DNA of 51,158 nt from Hydrogenophaga sp. (GTDB taxonomy: Bacteria > Pseudomonadota > Gammaproteobacteria > Burkholderiales > Burkholderiaceae_C), in assembly GCA_011391495.1 (NCBI GenBank), contig JAABQK010000018.1:1-51158 (forward strand), in the 5' to 3' direction. Both the position numbers and the translations under genes were made by a program. Below are positions 25,888 to 38,999 of this stretch, piece by piece. Each line of letters starts with the position of its first letter. Position 1 is the first letter of the stretch. Under the pieces are notes generated by a model that did no database searches, was not told the DNA's origin, and saw only the letters and a program-made list of their open reading frames with translations.

Positions 25888-26952
25888 ATGGTAGTCGAGA
25901 ACAACGTGGCGCTCCAGCCCTACAACAGCTTTGGCATTGCCGCACGGGCGCAGCATCTCGTGCGTGTGCATGCCGAGAGCGATGTGACACAGCTGCTTTC
26001 CAGTCCCGACGGACCATCTCGCCCCCCGGACGCACCGGTTTTTGTGCTGGGTGGCGGCAGCAACCTGGTGATCACCGGTGACATCAAAGCCCTGGTGCTC
26101 AAGGTGGAAATTCCCGGCCGACGGCTGATCGAGGCCTCCGACAAGGGTTGGCTCGTGGAAGGCGGTGCCGGCGAGAACTGGCACGGCTTTGTCGCCTGGA
26201 CGCTGGACCAGGGCTGGCCCGGGCTGGAGAACCTGGCCCTGATTCCCGGCTCGGTGGGTGCCTCGCCGGTGCAGAACATTGGCGCTTACGGCGTGGAGCT
26301 GCAGGACCGCTTTCATTCGCTGGACGCCATCGACCTGCAGACCGGCCAGCCCTTCACGCTGGACGCCGCACAGTGTGGTTTCGGCTACCGGGACTCGGTG
26401 TTCAAGCATGTGCCTGCGAGCGACAAGGGTTTCGGCCTGGCCGGCCGTGCGCTGATCACGCGCGTGCGCTTCTGGCTGCCCAAACCCTGGAAACCGGTGC
26501 TGGGCTACCTGGACCTGGAGCGCAAGATGACCGAGACCGGCATCCACGCGCCCGATGCGCGCCAGATCTTTGACTGGGTGGTGGCGATCCGCCGTGCCAA
26601 GCTGCCCGATCCGGCCGTCATTGGCAACGCCGGCAGTTTCTTCAAGAACCCGACCGTGACGCCCGAGCAGTGTGCCGACATCATCGCGCGCGACCCGAAG
26701 GTGGTGCACTACCCGATGCCTGACGGCAGCATCAAGCTCGCTGCGGGCTGGCTGATCGATGCCTGCGGCTGGAAAGGCAAGAGCGTGGGCAACGCTGGCG
26801 TCTATGAGAAACAGGCGCTGGTGCTGGTGAACCGTGGCGGCTCCGCCCACCCCTGCACGGGGGGTGAGGTCATGACGCTGGCGAAGGCGATCCAGACCAG
26901 CGTGTACGAGCGCTTCGGCATCCGGCTGGAACCTGAGCCGGTGGTGGTATGA
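25888..26952 (+). CDS. murB: UDP-N-acetylenolpyruvoylglucosamine reductase
   Basis: MurB reduces the enolpyruvyl group to give UDP-N-acetylmuramic acid, a step of peptidoglycan synthesis in the cytoplasm. The 354-residue protein is the type I form. FAD-binding blocks [10 protein letters not shown] and [17 protein letters not shown] are present, as are the catalytic serine region [11 protein letters not shown] and the C-terminal glutamate in LEPEPVVV. The start ATG at 25888 gives the family start [13 protein letters not shown]. It stands apart from the usual mur cluster. Confidence 0.96.
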   Translation: MVVENNVALQPYNSFGIAARAQHLVRVHAESDVTQLLSSPDGPSRPPDAPVFVLGGGSNLVITGDIKALVLKVEIPGRRLIEASDKGWLVEGGAGENWHGFVAWTLDQGWPGLENLALIPGSVGASPVQNIGAYGVELQDRFHSLDAIDLQTGQPFTLDAAQCGFGYRDSVFKHVPASDKGFGLAGRALITRVRFWLPKPWKPVLGYLDLERKMTETGIHAPDARQIFDWVVAIRRAKLPDPAVIGNAGSFFKNPTVTPEQCADIIARDPKVVHYPMPDGSIKLAAGWLIDACGWKGKSVGNAGVYEKQALVLVNRGGSAHPCTGGEVMTLAKAIQTSVYERFGIRLEPEPVVV

Positions 26953-27002
26953 ATCCACTGGCGCTGCGCTGACCCCCTGCGCGGTGCGTGGAAGGTTTCT
27001 GA

Positions 27003-28565
27003 ATGCAGCGCCCGACAGACCTCGGATTCTCTTTGGGGCGCACCGTCTGGTGCGGACTTGCGCTGGCCCTGCTGGGCGCCTGCAGCAACCTCCCCCATGC
27101 GCAGCGCACGGCGGAGGAGCCGCCGGTGCAGGCCTGTCGCAGCTGGTTCAACCAGCTCGACCAGCAGATCGACCAGCACGGTGTTCGCGATGCCCAGGAC
27201 CACCGGGTGCCCGGTTTCGCGCAGCTGCGCGTGTCGCGTTTTGCGGCATCGTTTCGCGCTCAGGTGGATGGCGATGAGGCCGCTTTCCCCGACTGGATGA
27301 ACCTGCTGCACGGCCTGGGTACCGAAGCCCACGCGGTGGAAATCGCCAACCTGCCTGCGCCGGCTATCGCCGCGATGCTGGCCGGTTCCACGGTGGCGAA
27401 TGGCCGGTCAGACGTCGCGCAAGAGGCCAGGCGGTGTGCCGACATCCTGAGCGCTGCCGACCGCCGCTCGCCCGAACGCCGGGCCCTGCTGATCCGCCAG
27501 AGTGCGGTGCCCGACGCCTACTCGACCGCAGCGCGCGTGGCCGGGCTGTACGCCTTCTCGCGCCTGCCCTTTGCGCTGGGCGTGCGGCGCTGGCAGCACG
27601 AGACCGCGCGCGATTTCCAGCGCGAGGCCTCTGCGGATGGTCCATCGGTCCGCTATGTGCCGCAGACGGCCGAAGCGGACCCGGATGCTGTGACCCGGCT
27701 GGCACATGCCCCCCGCGATGCGCTGGGCATTCCCCGGCTGGACGAGCAGCTGCGCGAGCAGCTGCTGGACCGCTTTGCGCCGGTGTGGGCGGTGGCGCAG
27801 GGTGGCGCCTTTGACCGCCTGGGCACTCTGGAGCTGCAGCCTGATGGACTGGCGCAGGTCGACACGGCGCGACCGGCCGTCTACCGCCGCCTCGCGTTTG
27901 CGCGGCAGGCCGGTGCCACGATCGTGCAACTGGTCTACCTGGCCTGGTTTCCGGAGCGTCCACGGACCGGCGTTTTCGACCTGCTGGGCGGGCACCTGGA
28001 CGGGGTGGTCTGGCGCGTCACGCTCGACCCGCGGGGGAAACCCCTGCTCTACGACTCGATCCACGCCTGTGGCTGCTACCACCTGTTTTTTCCCGCACCG
28101 GCGCTGCGTGTCCGTCCGGCGCCCGAACCGGGTACCGAGTGGGTGTTCACCCCGGCTGCCACGCCACCGCTGGGCGCCGGGGAGCGCATGGTATTGCGCC
28201 TGGCCTCGGGTTCGCATTACCTCACCGGGCTGTCCACTACCCGCGATCCGGGGGGTCAGCCGTACCGTCCCCGGTCGGAGGCCGAGCTGCGCTCCCTGGT
28301 GCTGGGCTCCGACCCCACTGCGCGCCGCAGCCTCTATGGCCCGGACGGCATCGTGCCGGGCACCCAGCGCCGCGAGCGCTACCTCTTCTGGCCGATGGGG
28401 GTACGCGATGCCGGGGCGCAGCGCCAGTGGGGTCAGCACGCCACCGCCTTTATCGGTCGCCGGCATTTCGACGACCCGGACTTGATCGATCTGCGTTTCG
28501 AAGCCATCGGGGCGCCTCGGGAAGAGGGCGACCAGTCGCTGGAGGGCCACTCCCGCCCTGAATGA
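27003..28565 (+). CDS. Conserved lipoprotein of unknown function
   Basis: I do not recognise this 520-residue protein. The N-terminus has a lipoprotein signal with lipobox LLGAC (Cys27), so it is exported and probably membrane-anchored. The rest is rich in Arg and Ala without membrane segments. A striking motif [11 protein letters not shown] lies at about residues 353-363, with Cys356, Cys358 and His360 close together after a tyrosine-aspartate pair; it could bind a metal, but this is a guess. [21 protein letters not shown] just before it is another conserved-looking block. GGAAGG lies a few bases before the ATG. It follows murB by 50 bases on the same strand and ends at a shared terminator. 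Confidence 0.7.
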   Translation: MQRPTDLGFSLGRTVWCGLALALLGACSNLPHAQRTAEEPPVQACRSWFNQLDQQIDQHGVRDAQDHRVPGFAQLRVSRFAASFRAQVDGDEAAFPDWMNLLHGLGTEAHAVEIANLPAPAIAAMLAGSTVANGRSDVAQEARRCADILSAADRRSPERRALLIRQSAVPDAYSTAARVAGLYAFSRLPFALGVRRWQHETARDFQREASADGPSVRYVPQTAEADPDAVTRLAHAPRDALGIPRLDEQLREQLLDRFAPVWAVAQGGAFDRLGTLELQPDGLAQVDTARPAVYRRLAFARQAGATIVQLVYLAWFPERPRTGVFDLLGGHLDGVVWRVTLDPRGKPLLYDSIHACGCYHLFFPAPALRVRPAPEPGTEWVFTPAATPPLGAGERMVLRLASGSHYLTGLSTTRDPGGQPYRPRSEAELRSLVLGSDPTARRSLYGPDGIVPGTQRRERYLFWPMGVRDAGAQRQWGQHATAFIGRRHFDDPDLIDLRFEAIGAPREEGDQSLEGHSRPE

Positions 28566-28568
28566 AAA

Positions 28569-28592
28569 AAGGCCGCTCCGGGGAGCGGCCTT
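28569..28592. terminator. Bidirectional terminator between the lipoprotein and argG genes
   Basis: An 11-base-pair GC-rich stem (28569-28579 with 28582-28592) lies between convergent genes. On the minus strand it is followed by six T, which fits termination of argG; on the plus strand it lies just after the unknown lipoprotein gene. Confidence 0.8.
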
Positions 28593-28620
28593 CTCAGGCA
28601 GGTGGCAGGCAGCGCTGGCG

Positions 28621-29991
<1,371 letters not shown>

Positions 29992-30309
29992 TCAGCCGAA
30001 ATGGCAGATGTAGTGGTAGGGCTCCGTCACCCGGATGTCGAAGCTGCTGTTGCCGGGGATGCTGAACTGCTCGCCGGGGCCGGACTTGAGCCAGGCGTCG
30101 GTGCCAGCCAATTTGTATTCGCAGCCGCCGGCCACGCATTCCATGATCTCGGGCGCGCCGGTGTTGAAGGTGAGGGTGGCGGGCAGCACCACGCCGACCG
30201 ACTTTTTCGTGCCGTCGGGGAAGGTGATGCCGTGGCTGACGCATTTGCCATCGAAATACACGCTGGCCTGGGTGTTGACGGTGACGCCGCTGATCTGGGT
30301 GGTGCTCAT
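29992..30309 (-). CDS. ppnP: Pyrimidine/purine nucleoside phosphorylase PpnP
   Basis: The 105-residue cupin-like protein matches the PpnP (formerly YaiE, DUF1255) family, which phosphorolyses several nucleosides. Typical blocks are VYFDGKCVSHGITFPDGTKK, GVVLPATLTFNTGAPEIMEC and the C-terminal SSFDIRVTEPYHYICHFG. The length is normal. It sits between the ArsC-like gene and argG on the same strand, 39 bases after the former; no functional link among the three is evident. Confidence 0.93.
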   Translation of the reverse strand: MSTTQISGVTVNTQASVYFDGKCVSHGITFPDGTKKSVGVVLPATLTFNTGAPEIMECVAGGCEYKLAGTDAWLKSGPGEQFSIPGNSSFDIRVTEPYHYICHFG

Positions 30310-30348
30310 GGAGGAATCCGTAGGAAAAAAGGAGGCGAAACCGCGATT

Positions 30349-31706
<1,358 letters not shown>

Positions 31707-31744
31707 GACAACGAGCCAGCCGGTGCGCGACAATGCTCGGCTCT

Positions 31745-33076
31745 ATGAACACGCTTGAAGACTGGCTCGCGCACTGCGAGCGCCTGCATCCCGTCACCAT
31801 CGACATGGGGCTCGACCGCGTGCAGCGCGTGGCGCAGCGCATGGGCCTGGCCATGCCCTGCCCGGTGATCACCGTGGCGGGCACCAACGGCAAGGGCTCC
31901 ACCTGCGCCATGCTGGAAGCCATCTACGGCGAAGCCGGCTACCGCACCGGCGTTTACACCTCGCCGCATCTGGTGCGCTTTGAGGAACGCTGCCGTATCC
32001 AGGGCGAGGCTGTGACCTCCGACGTTCTGCTGCCTGCGTTCGCCGAGGTGGAAGCGGCCCGCACCGGTGGCGATCACGAAGAAACCGTCAGTCTGAGTTA
32101 TTTCGAATTCACCACGCTGGCCATCCTGCGCACCCTGTCGCAAAGCGGGCTCGACGTGGTGATCCTGGAAGTGGGCCTGGGCGGACGGCTGGACGCGGTG
32201 AACATCATCGACACCGACTGCGCCGTCATCACCTGCATTGCACTGGACCACATGGCCATCCTCGGACCTGATCGTGAAGCGATCGGATACGAGAAGGCCG
32301 GCATCATGCGCACCGGCCGGCCGGTGGTGGTGAGCGACCCGGTGCCACCGCAAAGCGTGCTCGATCGCGCGCTGGAAGTGGGTGCTGACCTGTGGCGGCT
32401 GGGCAAGGACTTTCATTTCGCCGGCGACCAGCAGCAGTGGGGCTGGGCGATGCACCCGTCCCACGGCGGACGGCGCTACAGCGGCCTGGCCTACCCGGCG
32501 CTGCGTGGCGCCAACCAGCTGGTGAACGCCTCGGGCGTGCTGGCAGCCATCGAAGCCCTGCGTCCGCGCCTGCCCGTCACGGCACAGGCCGTGCGCAACG
32601 GGCTGGCGCTGGTGGAGCTGCCCGGGCGCTTCCAGATCGTGCCGGGCACGCCCACGCTGGTGCTGGACGTGGCGCACAACCCCCATTCGGTGGCTGCCCT
32701 GGCGGAAAACCTGGACGCCATGGGCTTCTATCCCACCACCCACGCGGTGTTTGGCGCCATGGCCGACAAGGATCTGGCCGCCATGCTGGAACGCATAGCG
32801 CCGCTGATCGACCGCTGGTATGTGACGGATCTGCCGCTGCCGCGCGCCAGCAGTGCCACCGCGCTGGCGCAGCTGCTGGACAGTCTCCCGGCCACCGCGC
32901 CAGGAGGCAAAAGCCGCGTCGCCGGCTGCCACGCCCGCCCCCTGGACGCCCTGCGCGCTGCGGTGTCGGCGGCGGACCCCGCTGATAGAATCGTGGTCTT
33001 CGGATCGTTCTTCACCGTGGGCGGTGTTCTGCAGGAAGGCACGCCCCGGATGTCGGCGAAACACCTGGCTTCCTGA
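31745..33076 (+). CDS. folC: Dihydrofolate synthase/folylpolyglutamate synthase
   Basis: FolC adds glutamate to dihydropteroate and to folates. The 443-residue protein has the Mur-ligase-like ATP loop VAGTNGKGSTCAMLE (near 43-57), EVGLGGRLDAVNIID and the C-terminal DVAHNPHSVAALAENL. The ATG at 31745 gives the family start MNTLEDWLAHCERLHP; an in-frame ATG at 31733 is possible but adds only four residues. It is the first gene of a conserved Burkholderiales run (folC, SPOR protein, cvpA, purF, metZ), all on the same strand with small gaps. Confidence 0.95.
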   Translation: MNTLEDWLAHCERLHPVTIDMGLDRVQRVAQRMGLAMPCPVITVAGTNGKGSTCAMLEAIYGEAGYRTGVYTSPHLVRFEERCRIQGEAVTSDVLLPAFAEVEAARTGGDHEETVSLSYFEFTTLAILRTLSQSGLDVVILEVGLGGRLDAVNIIDTDCAVITCIALDHMAILGPDREAIGYEKAGIMRTGRPVVVSDPVPPQSVLDRALEVGADLWRLGKDFHFAGDQQQWGWAMHPSHGGRRYSGLAYPALRGANQLVNASGVLAAIEALRPRLPVTAQAVRNGLALVELPGRFQIVPGTPTLVLDVAHNPHSVAALAENLDAMGFYPTTHAVFGAMADKDLAAMLERIAPLIDRWYVTDLPLPRASSATALAQLLDSLPATAPGGKSRVAGCHARPLDALRAAVSAADPADRIVVFGSFFTVGGVLQEGTPRMSAKHLAS

Positions 33077-33140
33077 TCCCTTTTGCGCCCCCGTGTTTTT
33101 CGCCCCTGCCAGGCCTTGATGGCGTATTGGTTTTCCCCGA

Positions 33141-33899
33141 ATGTTCATTTCCCGTTCAGGCTCTCAGGGCAACCCCAAGACTCCTCCGCCCCAAAGCATC
33201 GAGGCTGTGCGCCGCCGCGCCCGGCACCGCCTGATCGGTGCTGTCGTGCTGGTGCTGCTGGGGGTGCTGGGTTTTCCGCTCCTGTTTGATACCCAGCCGC
33301 GGCCGATCTCGGTGGATATTCCCATCGTGATCCCGGCCAAGACCGCCAGCCAGCCGCCGATCGCGCCCAAAGCGGCAGCGCCGACCCCCAAGCCCGCCGG
33401 GGTCGATACCCAGACAGTGCCCGGGAAACCTGCGTCCGCCGCTCGCGTGGCAGCCAGTGAAAGCCTGAGCAGCCGCGAAGAAGTGGTGGAGGCGGTGCCG
33501 TCGGCCGCCAAGCCACCGGTATCCGCCAAAAAGGAAGAAGCTCCCGCGCCCAAGGTGGAGTCCATGCCAGTCGTCAAAACCGAGCCGGTCGCCAAATCCG
33601 ACAACACCGACGCAGCGCGGGCTCGCGCCCTGCTCGAAGGCAAGGCCGCCGAGAAACCGGATGCCGTGCCACAGCGCATCGTGGTCCAGGTCGGGGCGTT
33701 CGCCGATGCTGCGCGCGCCAGCGAGGTACGCCAGAAGCTGGAGCGCGCCGGCCTCAAGACCTATACCCATGTGGCCGAAACGACAGACGGCAAGCGCATC
33801 CGTGTGCGGGTGGGGCCCTTTGCCACGCAGGCCGAGGCCGCCAAGGCCGCGGCCCGGGTCAAGGCGCTGGGCTTGCCGGCCGCCATCCTCACGCTGTGA
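33141..33899 (+). CDS. SPOR-domain membrane protein (DedD-like)
   Basis: The 252-residue protein has a short cytoplasmic N-terminus, one membrane helix at about residues 32-48 (LIGAVVLVLLGVLGFPLLF), a long Pro/Ala/Lys-rich periplasmic linker (about 60-165) and a C-terminal SPOR domain (about 172-252) that in the family binds denuded peptidoglycan at the division septum. This order is that of DedD. The blocks IVVQVGAFADAARASEVRQK and IRVRVGPFATQAEAAKAA are SPOR hallmarks. It lies between folC and cvpA, its usual place in betaproteobacteria. Confidence 0.9.
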   Translation: MFISRSGSQGNPKTPPPQSIEAVRRRARHRLIGAVVLVLLGVLGFPLLFDTQPRPISVDIPIVIPAKTASQPPIAPKAAAPTPKPAGVDTQTVPGKPASAARVAASESLSSREEVVEAVPSAAKPPVSAKKEEAPAPKVESMPVVKTEPVAKSDNTDAARARALLEGKAAEKPDAVPQRIVVQVGAFADAARASEVRQKLERAGLKTYTHVAETTDGKRIRVRVGPFATQAEAAKAAARVKALGLPAAILTL

Positions 33900-33909
33900 C
33901 GTCGCGTGT

Positions 33910-34395
33910 ATGAACTGGCTGGACTGGGCCTTGCTGGCGGTCTTGCTGTTGTCGGCTCTGCTGGGGTTGTGGCGTGGGCTGGTGTACGAGGTGTTGTCGG
34001 TGGCCGCCTGGGTGGTGGCCTTTGTGCTGGCCCAGGCGTATGCCGCACCGGCCGGCGCCTGGTTGCCGGTGGACAGTCTCTCGGCTCCGTTGCAGCTGGC
34101 GGCGGGTTTTGCCGTGGTGTTTCTGTCGGCGGCCTTCGCAGGCGGCTTGCTTGCCTGGCTGGTGAAGAAATTGGTGGAGTCCGTCGGCCTGAGGCCGGTG
34201 GACCGCATTCTGGGTGGGGCCTTTGGTCTGGCCCGGGGCCTGGTGATTTTGTTGGGGGTGACGGTGGTGGTGAGCATGACGCCGCTGCAGACGCAAGCGT
34301 GGTGGCGCGACTCGCCAACAGCGGGGCTGTTGGCCTCCACGCTGCACACCATCAAGCCCCTGTTGCCCGAGGCAGTGGCCCGGCATTTGCCGTAG
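33910..34395 (+). CDS. cvpA: CvpA family membrane protein
   Basis: The 161-residue protein has four hydrophobic segments and the CvpA family marks MNWLDWALLAVLLLSALLGL at the start and PVDRILGGAFGLARGLVIL near residues 98-116. CvpA is needed for colicin V production in E. coli and for bile or envelope-stress tolerance in other species; its molecular role is not settled. The start at 33910 is 11 bases after the SPOR gene stop. The purF gene follows 27 bases after it, the standard arrangement. Confidence 0.94.
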   Translation: MNWLDWALLAVLLLSALLGLWRGLVYEVLSVAAWVVAFVLAQAYAAPAGAWLPVDSLSAPLQLAAGFAVVFLSAAFAGGLLAWLVKKLVESVGLRPVDRILGGAFGLARGLVILLGVTVVVSMTPLQTQAWWRDSPTAGLLASTLHTIKPLLPEAVARHLP

Positions 34396-34422
34396 TTTTT
34401 CGTATCTCCGTAAGGATCAAAC

Positions 34423-35925
34423 ATGTGTGGAATCGTGGGCGTGGTGAGCCAGGCGCCGGTCAACCAGCTGATTTATGACGCGTTGCTGCTGCTGCAACAC
34501 CGCGGCCAGGACGCGGCCGGCATCGTCACCCAGCAGGGCAACAAGTTTTTCATGCACAAGGCCAAAGGCATGGTGCGCGACGTGTTCCGCACCCGCAACA
34601 TGCGCGCGCTGCCGGGCAACTGCGGCCTGGGCCAGGTGCGCTACCCCACGGCGGGCAACGCCTATTCGGAAGAGGAGGCGCAGCCGTTCTACGTCAACGC
34701 ACCGTTCGGTCTGGTGCTGGTGCACAACGGCAACCTGACCAACGCGCAGGCGCTCAAGCAGGAGCTGTTTGAGACCGACCACCGCCACATCAACACCGAC
34801 AGCGACTCCGAGGTGCTGCTCAACGTGTTGGCCCACGAGCTGGAAAAGGTCACGCGCGGCATCACGCTGAAACCCGCCGACGTGTTTGCAGCCGTGCGGG
34901 GTGTGCACCAGCGGGTGCGAGGCTCCTACGCGGTGGTGGCGCTGATCGCCGGCCATGGCCTGGTGGCCTTCCGTGATCCGTATGGCATCCGCCCGCTGTG
35001 CGTGGGCCACAGCCCGGCCGGTGTGATGGTGGCGAGCGAGTCTGTCACGCTGGAAGGCAATGGCTTCGAGCTGGATCGCGACATCCAGCCCGGTGAAGCG
35101 CTGTTCGTGGACCTGGCGGGCAACCTGCATTTCCAGCAGTGCGCCGACAAGGTGAGCCACAACCCCTGCATTTTCGAGTACGTGTACCTGGCCCGTCCGG
35201 ACTCGGTGCTCGACGGCATTTCGGTCTACCAGGCGCGCCTGAACCTGGGCAAGACGCTGGCCAAGCGGTTGGTGTCCACCGTGCCGCCCAGCGAAATCGA
35301 TGTGGTCATTCCCATTCCCGAATCGTCGCGCCCGAGCGCGATGGAACTGGCCCAGTTGCTGGGTCTACCCTACCGCGAGGGCTTTGTGAAAAACCGCTAC
35401 GTGGGCCGCACCTTCATCATGCCGGGGCAGGGCGTGCGCAAGAAGTCGGTGCGGCAGAAGCTCAACGTGATCGCCAGCGAGTTCAAGGGCCGCAACGTGC
35501 TGCTGGTGGACGATTCGATCGTGCGCGGCACGACCAGCCGCGAGATCGTGCAGATGGCGCGTGATGCCGGTGCCCGCAAGGTGTACCTGGCGAGCGCCGC
35601 GCCACCGGTGCGCTATCCCAATGTGTACGGCATCGACATGCCGACGCCCGACGAACTGGTGGCCCACAACCGCACCGTCGAAGAGGTGCGGCTCAGCATC
35701 GGCTGCGACGCGCTGATCTACCAGGACGTGGACGCCATGAAGCAGGCCATCGGGTCGCTCAACCCCCAGCTCTCCGGTTTTGATGCTTCGTGTTTCGATG
35801 GCGTGTACGTCACCGGTGACGTCACGCTGGAGACCATCGCTCGCATGAACCAGGGCCGTGACCAGAGCGAAGAGGGCCAGGAGGACGCGTCGCGCCTGGC
35901 ACTGCCCAATGCGCAGACCGCCTGA
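34423..35925 (+). CDS. purF: Amidophosphoribosyltransferase
   Basis: PurF makes 5-phosphoribosylamine from PRPP and glutamine, the first step of purine synthesis. The 500-residue protein begins MCGIVGVVSQAPVNQLIYD, so Cys2 becomes the N-terminal nucleophile of the glutaminase domain (about 2-235). The phosphoribosyltransferase domain has the PRPP-binding motif VLLVDDSIVRGTT near residue 361-373. GTAAGGAT lies just before the ATG. No propeptide is present, as in the E. coli-type enzyme. It is followed by metZ 24 bases after its stop. Confidence 0.97.
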   Translation: MCGIVGVVSQAPVNQLIYDALLLLQHRGQDAAGIVTQQGNKFFMHKAKGMVRDVFRTRNMRALPGNCGLGQVRYPTAGNAYSEEEAQPFYVNAPFGLVLVHNGNLTNAQALKQELFETDHRHINTDSDSEVLLNVLAHELEKVTRGITLKPADVFAAVRGVHQRVRGSYAVVALIAGHGLVAFRDPYGIRPLCVGHSPAGVMVASESVTLEGNGFELDRDIQPGEALFVDLAGNLHFQQCADKVSHNPCIFEYVYLARPDSVLDGISVYQARLNLGKTLAKRLVSTVPPSEIDVVIPIPESSRPSAMELAQLLGLPYREGFVKNRYVGRTFIMPGQGVRKKSVRQKLNVIASEFKGRNVLLVDDSIVRGTTSREIVQMARDAGARKVYLASAAPPVRYPNVYGIDMPTPDELVAHNRTVEEVRLSIGCDALIYQDVDAMKQAIGSLNPQLSGFDASCFDGVYVTGDVTLETIARMNQGRDQSEEGQEDASRLALPNAQTA

Positions 35926-35949
35926 GTGTCCGCTGATCTCCGCCACACC

Positions 35950-37164
35950 ATGACGACCGATCCGACGAAACTTGAAGGCCTGCACCGCGACACGCTCGCT
36001 GTGCGTGCAGCGGTGGACCGCAGCCAGTACGGGGAAAACTCCGAAGCCCTGTACCTCACCAGCGGTTACGTGCAGCCCTCGGCCGAGGCGGCGGCACGGC
36101 GCTTCGCGGGCGACGAGGAGGGCTATACCTATGGACGCTACGGCAATCCCACCGTGGCCAGTTTCGAGCAGCGCCTGGCCGCGCTCGAAGGGGCCGAGGC
36201 CTGCATCTCCACCGCATCGGGCATGTCGGCCATCCTGATGATGTGCATGGGCCTGCTGAAAAGCGGCGACCATGTGATCTGCTCGCATTCCATGTTCGGC
36301 TCCACCATCAAGCTGATCGGTTCCGATCTGGCCAAGTTTGGTGTCGAGTCCAGCTTCGTGCCGCAGACCGATGCCAACGCCTGGAAGGCGGCCATCAAGC
36401 CGAACACCAAGCTGCTGTTCGCCGAGACGCCGACCAACCCGCTGACCGATGTCTGCGACATCCGCGCGCTGGCCGATATCGCGCACGACGCGGACGCCTT
36501 GCTGGCGGTGGACAACTGCTTCGCCACGCCGGCGCTCCAGCGCCCGATGGCGCTGGGGGCTGACATTGTCATGCACTCGGGCACCAAGTACCTGGACGGG
36601 CAGGGCCGCGTGATGGCCGGCGCCCTGTGCGCCAGCGAGGAGCTGGTCACCAAGACCTTCCTGCCGGTGCTCAAGAGCGCTGGCATGACGCTCGCGCCCT
36701 TCAACGCCTGGGTGGTGCTCAAGGGGCTGGAGACGCTGGACATCCGCATGGCGGCGCAGTCGGCCCGTGCGCTGGCGCTGGCGCAGTGGCTGCAGTCGCA
36801 CCCGGGGGTGGCGCGCGTGCACTACCCCGGGCTCACCAGCCATCCGCAGCACGAACTGGCCATGGCGCAACAGTCGAACTGCGGCGGTGCCGTGCTGTCG
36901 TTCGAAGTGAAGGCGGTGGGCGCCGACGAAGGACGCGCGCGGGCCTTCCACGTACTCGACTCGCTGCAAACCCTGTCGCTGTCCACCAACCTGGGCGACA
37001 CCAAGACCCTGTGTGCCCACCCTGCCAGCACCTCACACGGGCGCCTCACCGAAGCACAGCGCCAGGCGGCGGGCGTGGTTCAAGGCCTGATCCGCGTGGC
37101 CGTGGGCCTTGAACACCTCTCCGATATCCAGGCCGATCTGGACCGTGGCCTTTCCTCTTTTTGA
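35950..37164 (+). CDS. metZ: O-succinylhomoserine sulfhydrylase
   Basis: MetZ forms homocysteine from O-succinylhomoserine and sulfide using pyridoxal phosphate. The 404-residue protein has the Cys/Met-metabolism fold, with the cofactor lysine at Lys213 in [12 protein letters not shown] and blocks [20 protein letters not shown] and [14 protein letters not shown]. The ATG at 35950 is used; an in-frame GTG at 35926 right after the purF stop is an alternative. The purF-metZ pair is common in beta- and gammaproteobacteria. Cystathionine gamma-synthase is the nearest alternative. Confidence 0.93.
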   Translation: MTTDPTKLEGLHRDTLAVRAAVDRSQYGENSEALYLTSGYVQPSAEAAARRFAGDEEGYTYGRYGNPTVASFEQRLAALEGAEACISTASGMSAILMMCMGLLKSGDHVICSHSMFGSTIKLIGSDLAKFGVESSFVPQTDANAWKAAIKPNTKLLFAETPTNPLTDVCDIRALADIAHDADALLAVDNCFATPALQRPMALGADIVMHSGTKYLDGQGRVMAGALCASEELVTKTFLPVLKSAGMTLAPFNAWVVLKGLETLDIRMAAQSARALALAQWLQSHPGVARVHYPGLTSHPQHELAMAQQSNCGGAVLSFEVKAVGADEGRARAFHVLDSLQTLSLSTNLGDTKTLCAHPASTSHGRLTEAQRQAAGVVQGLIRVAVGLEHLSDIQADLDRGLSSF

Positions 37165-37165
37165 C

Positions 37166-38554
37166 ATGACAGCCCAAGTTCGCACCCGCTTCGCTCCGTC
37201 GCCCACCGGCTTCATCCACCTGGGCAACATCCGTTCGGCGCTCTATCCGTGGGCCTTCGCCCGCGCCACTGGTGGCACCTTCATCCTGCGCATCGAAGAC
37301 ACCGACCTGGAGCGTTCGTCGCAGGCTGCGGTGGACGTGATCATCGAAGGCATGAAGTGGCTGGGACTGGACCACGACGAAGGCCCGTTCTATCAGATGC
37401 AGCGCATGGACCGCTACAAGGCGGTGCTGGCCGAAATGGTCGCTGCCGGTCACGTGTATCCCTGCTACATGAGCATGGCCGAACTTGATGCACTGCGCGA
37501 GCGCCAGATGGCCAACAAGGAAAAGCCTCGCTACGACGGCACATGGCGGCCCGAGCCTGGCAAGGTCCTTCCGCCCGTCCCCGAAGGTGTGCAGCCGGTG
37601 CTGCGCTTCAAGAACCCGCAAGGCGGCGTGGTGGCGTGGGAGGACAAGGTCAAGGGCCTGATCGAGATCCGCAACGACGAACTCGACGACCTCGTGATCG
37701 CGCGGCCCGACGGCACGCCCACCTACAACTTCTGCGTGGTGGTCGACGACATCGACATGGCGATCACCCACGTGATCCGCGGCGACGACCATGTGAACAA
37801 CACGCCACGCCAGATCAACATCTTCCGCGCGCTCGGCAAAGAGCCGCCGGTTTATGCCCACCTGCCCACCGTGCTCAACGAGCAGGGCGAGAAGATGAGC
37901 AAACGCAACGGAGCCAAGCCCGTCACGCAGTACCGCGACGAGGGGTACCTGCCCGATGCCATGGTGAACTACCTCGCGCGCCTGGGCTGGAGCCATGGCG
38001 ACGACGAGATTTTCAGTCGTGAGCAATTCCTTCAGTGGTTCAACCTTGATCACTTGGGACGCAGCGCCGCGCAGTTCGACGAAGCCAAGCTGCGCTGGGT
38101 CAACGCCCAGCACATGAAGGCCATGGACGACACCGCGCTGGCACCGCTGGTGGCGGAGCAGCTGGCGAAACGCGGCATCACCGCTGACGGCCGGCTGTCG
38201 CGCATCTGCGGTCTCTTCAAGGACCGCTGTGACACCACGGTGGCGCTGGCTGACTGGGCCTCCGCCTTTTATGCCGATGTGACGCCCAGCCCAGAGGAGC
38301 GTGCGCAGCACATCACCGAGGCCATCCTGCCGTTGCTGGCGACGCTCGTGGAGCAGCTGAGCGCCTGTGCTTGGGACAAGGCCGGCATCTCCAGCGCCAT
38401 CAAGGAAACCATTGCAGCCCACGGCGTGAAGATGCCGCAGCTGGCCATGCCGGTGCGGGTGCTGGTGATGGGAACGGCTCAGACGCCATCGCTGGATGCG
38501 GTGCTGGAACTGCACGAAAAGCAAACTGTTTTGGCGAGATTGAAAAACGCCTGA
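37166..38554 (+). CDS. gltX: Glutamyl-tRNA synthetase
   Basis: The 462-residue class I synthetase charges tRNA-Glu. Its HIGH-equivalent motif is in [13 protein letters not shown] (residues 9-21) and the KMSKR loop is in [16 protein letters not shown]. The domain order (Rossmann catalytic core, then anticodon-binding helical domain) and length are normal. The start ATG at 37166 overlaps no gene and lies one base after the metZ stop. Fittingly, a tRNA-Glu gene is part of the tRNA cluster just downstream. Confidence 0.97.
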   Translation: MTAQVRTRFAPSPTGFIHLGNIRSALYPWAFARATGGTFILRIEDTDLERSSQAAVDVIIEGMKWLGLDHDEGPFYQMQRMDRYKAVLAEMVAAGHVYPCYMSMAELDALRERQMANKEKPRYDGTWRPEPGKVLPPVPEGVQPVLRFKNPQGGVVAWEDKVKGLIEIRNDELDDLVIARPDGTPTYNFCVVVDDIDMAITHVIRGDDHVNNTPRQINIFRALGKEPPVYAHLPTVLNEQGEKMSKRNGAKPVTQYRDEGYLPDAMVNYLARLGWSHGDDEIFSREQFLQWFNLDHLGRSAAQFDEAKLRWVNAQHMKAMDDTALAPLVAEQLAKRGITADGRLSRICGLFKDRCDTTVALADWASAFYADVTPSPEERAQHITEAILPLLATLVEQLSACAWDKAGISSAIKETIAAHGVKMPQLAMPVRVLVMGTAQTPSLDAVLELHEKQTVLARLKNA

Positions 38555-38569
38555 AAAATGTCCTATAAT
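38540..38569 (+). promoter_or_regulatory. Promoter of the tRNA cluster
   Basis: TTGAAA at 38540-38545 and a perfect TATAAT at 38564-38569, with an 18-base spacer, form a near-consensus sigma-70 promoter. The -35 box overlaps the end of gltX. Transcription would start near 38576, about 55 bases before tRNA-Ala. Confidence 0.75.
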
Positions 38570-38630
38570 TTGAGGCTTGCTGATTCGCACTGAACGTGAA
38601 CAACGCGATGAGTGAATGAGTAAACCCTGT

Positions 38631-38706
<76 letters not shown>

Positions 38707-38780
38707 CAATTTGTGAAGCTTGTACCGGGGTTCAGCAATGAGCGCTGATACAATGCGAAGTCGGATAGTTCCAAGGTTTT

Positions 38781-38856
38781 GACCCTATCGTCTAGAGGCC
38801 TAGGACATCACCCTTTCACGGTGAGTACCGGGGTTCGAATCCCCGTAGGGTCGCCA
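38781..38856 (+). tRNA. tRNA-Glu (anticodon TTC)
   Basis: A 76-base cloverleaf starts GACCCTATCGTCTAGAGGCC; the anticodon arm CACCCTTTCACGGTG exposes TTC; the T arm is CGGGGTTCGAATCCCCG and CCA is encoded. The acceptor GACCCTA pairs with TAGGGTC. It is the second gene of the cluster. Confidence 0.97.
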
Positions 38857-38910
38857 AGTTTGTGGCACTTGGCCTGAGGCAATCGCATCAGGCAAAAGCT
38901 GCACCACTGC

Positions 38911-38987
38911 GGAGTGGTAGTTCAGTTGGTTAGAATACCGGCCTGTCACGCCGGGGGTCGCGGGTTCGAGTCCCGTCCACTCCGCCA
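38911..38987 (+). tRNA. tRNA-Asp (anticodon GTC)
   Basis: A 77-base cloverleaf starts GGAGTGGTAGTTCAGTTGG; the anticodon arm CCGGCCTGTCACGCCGG exposes GTC; the T arm is GCGGGTTCGAGTCCCGT and CCA is encoded. The acceptor GGAGTGG pairs with CCACTCC. It is the last gene before a strong terminator. Confidence 0.97.
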
Positions 38988-38999
38988 GTCATGGATCAG

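Noticed and set aside
38707..38780. A separate promoter (TACAAT at 38749-38754) for tRNA-Glu
   Set aside because: No -35 box sits at a fitting distance, and the promoter before tRNA-Ala with the terminator after tRNA-Asp explains the whole cluster.
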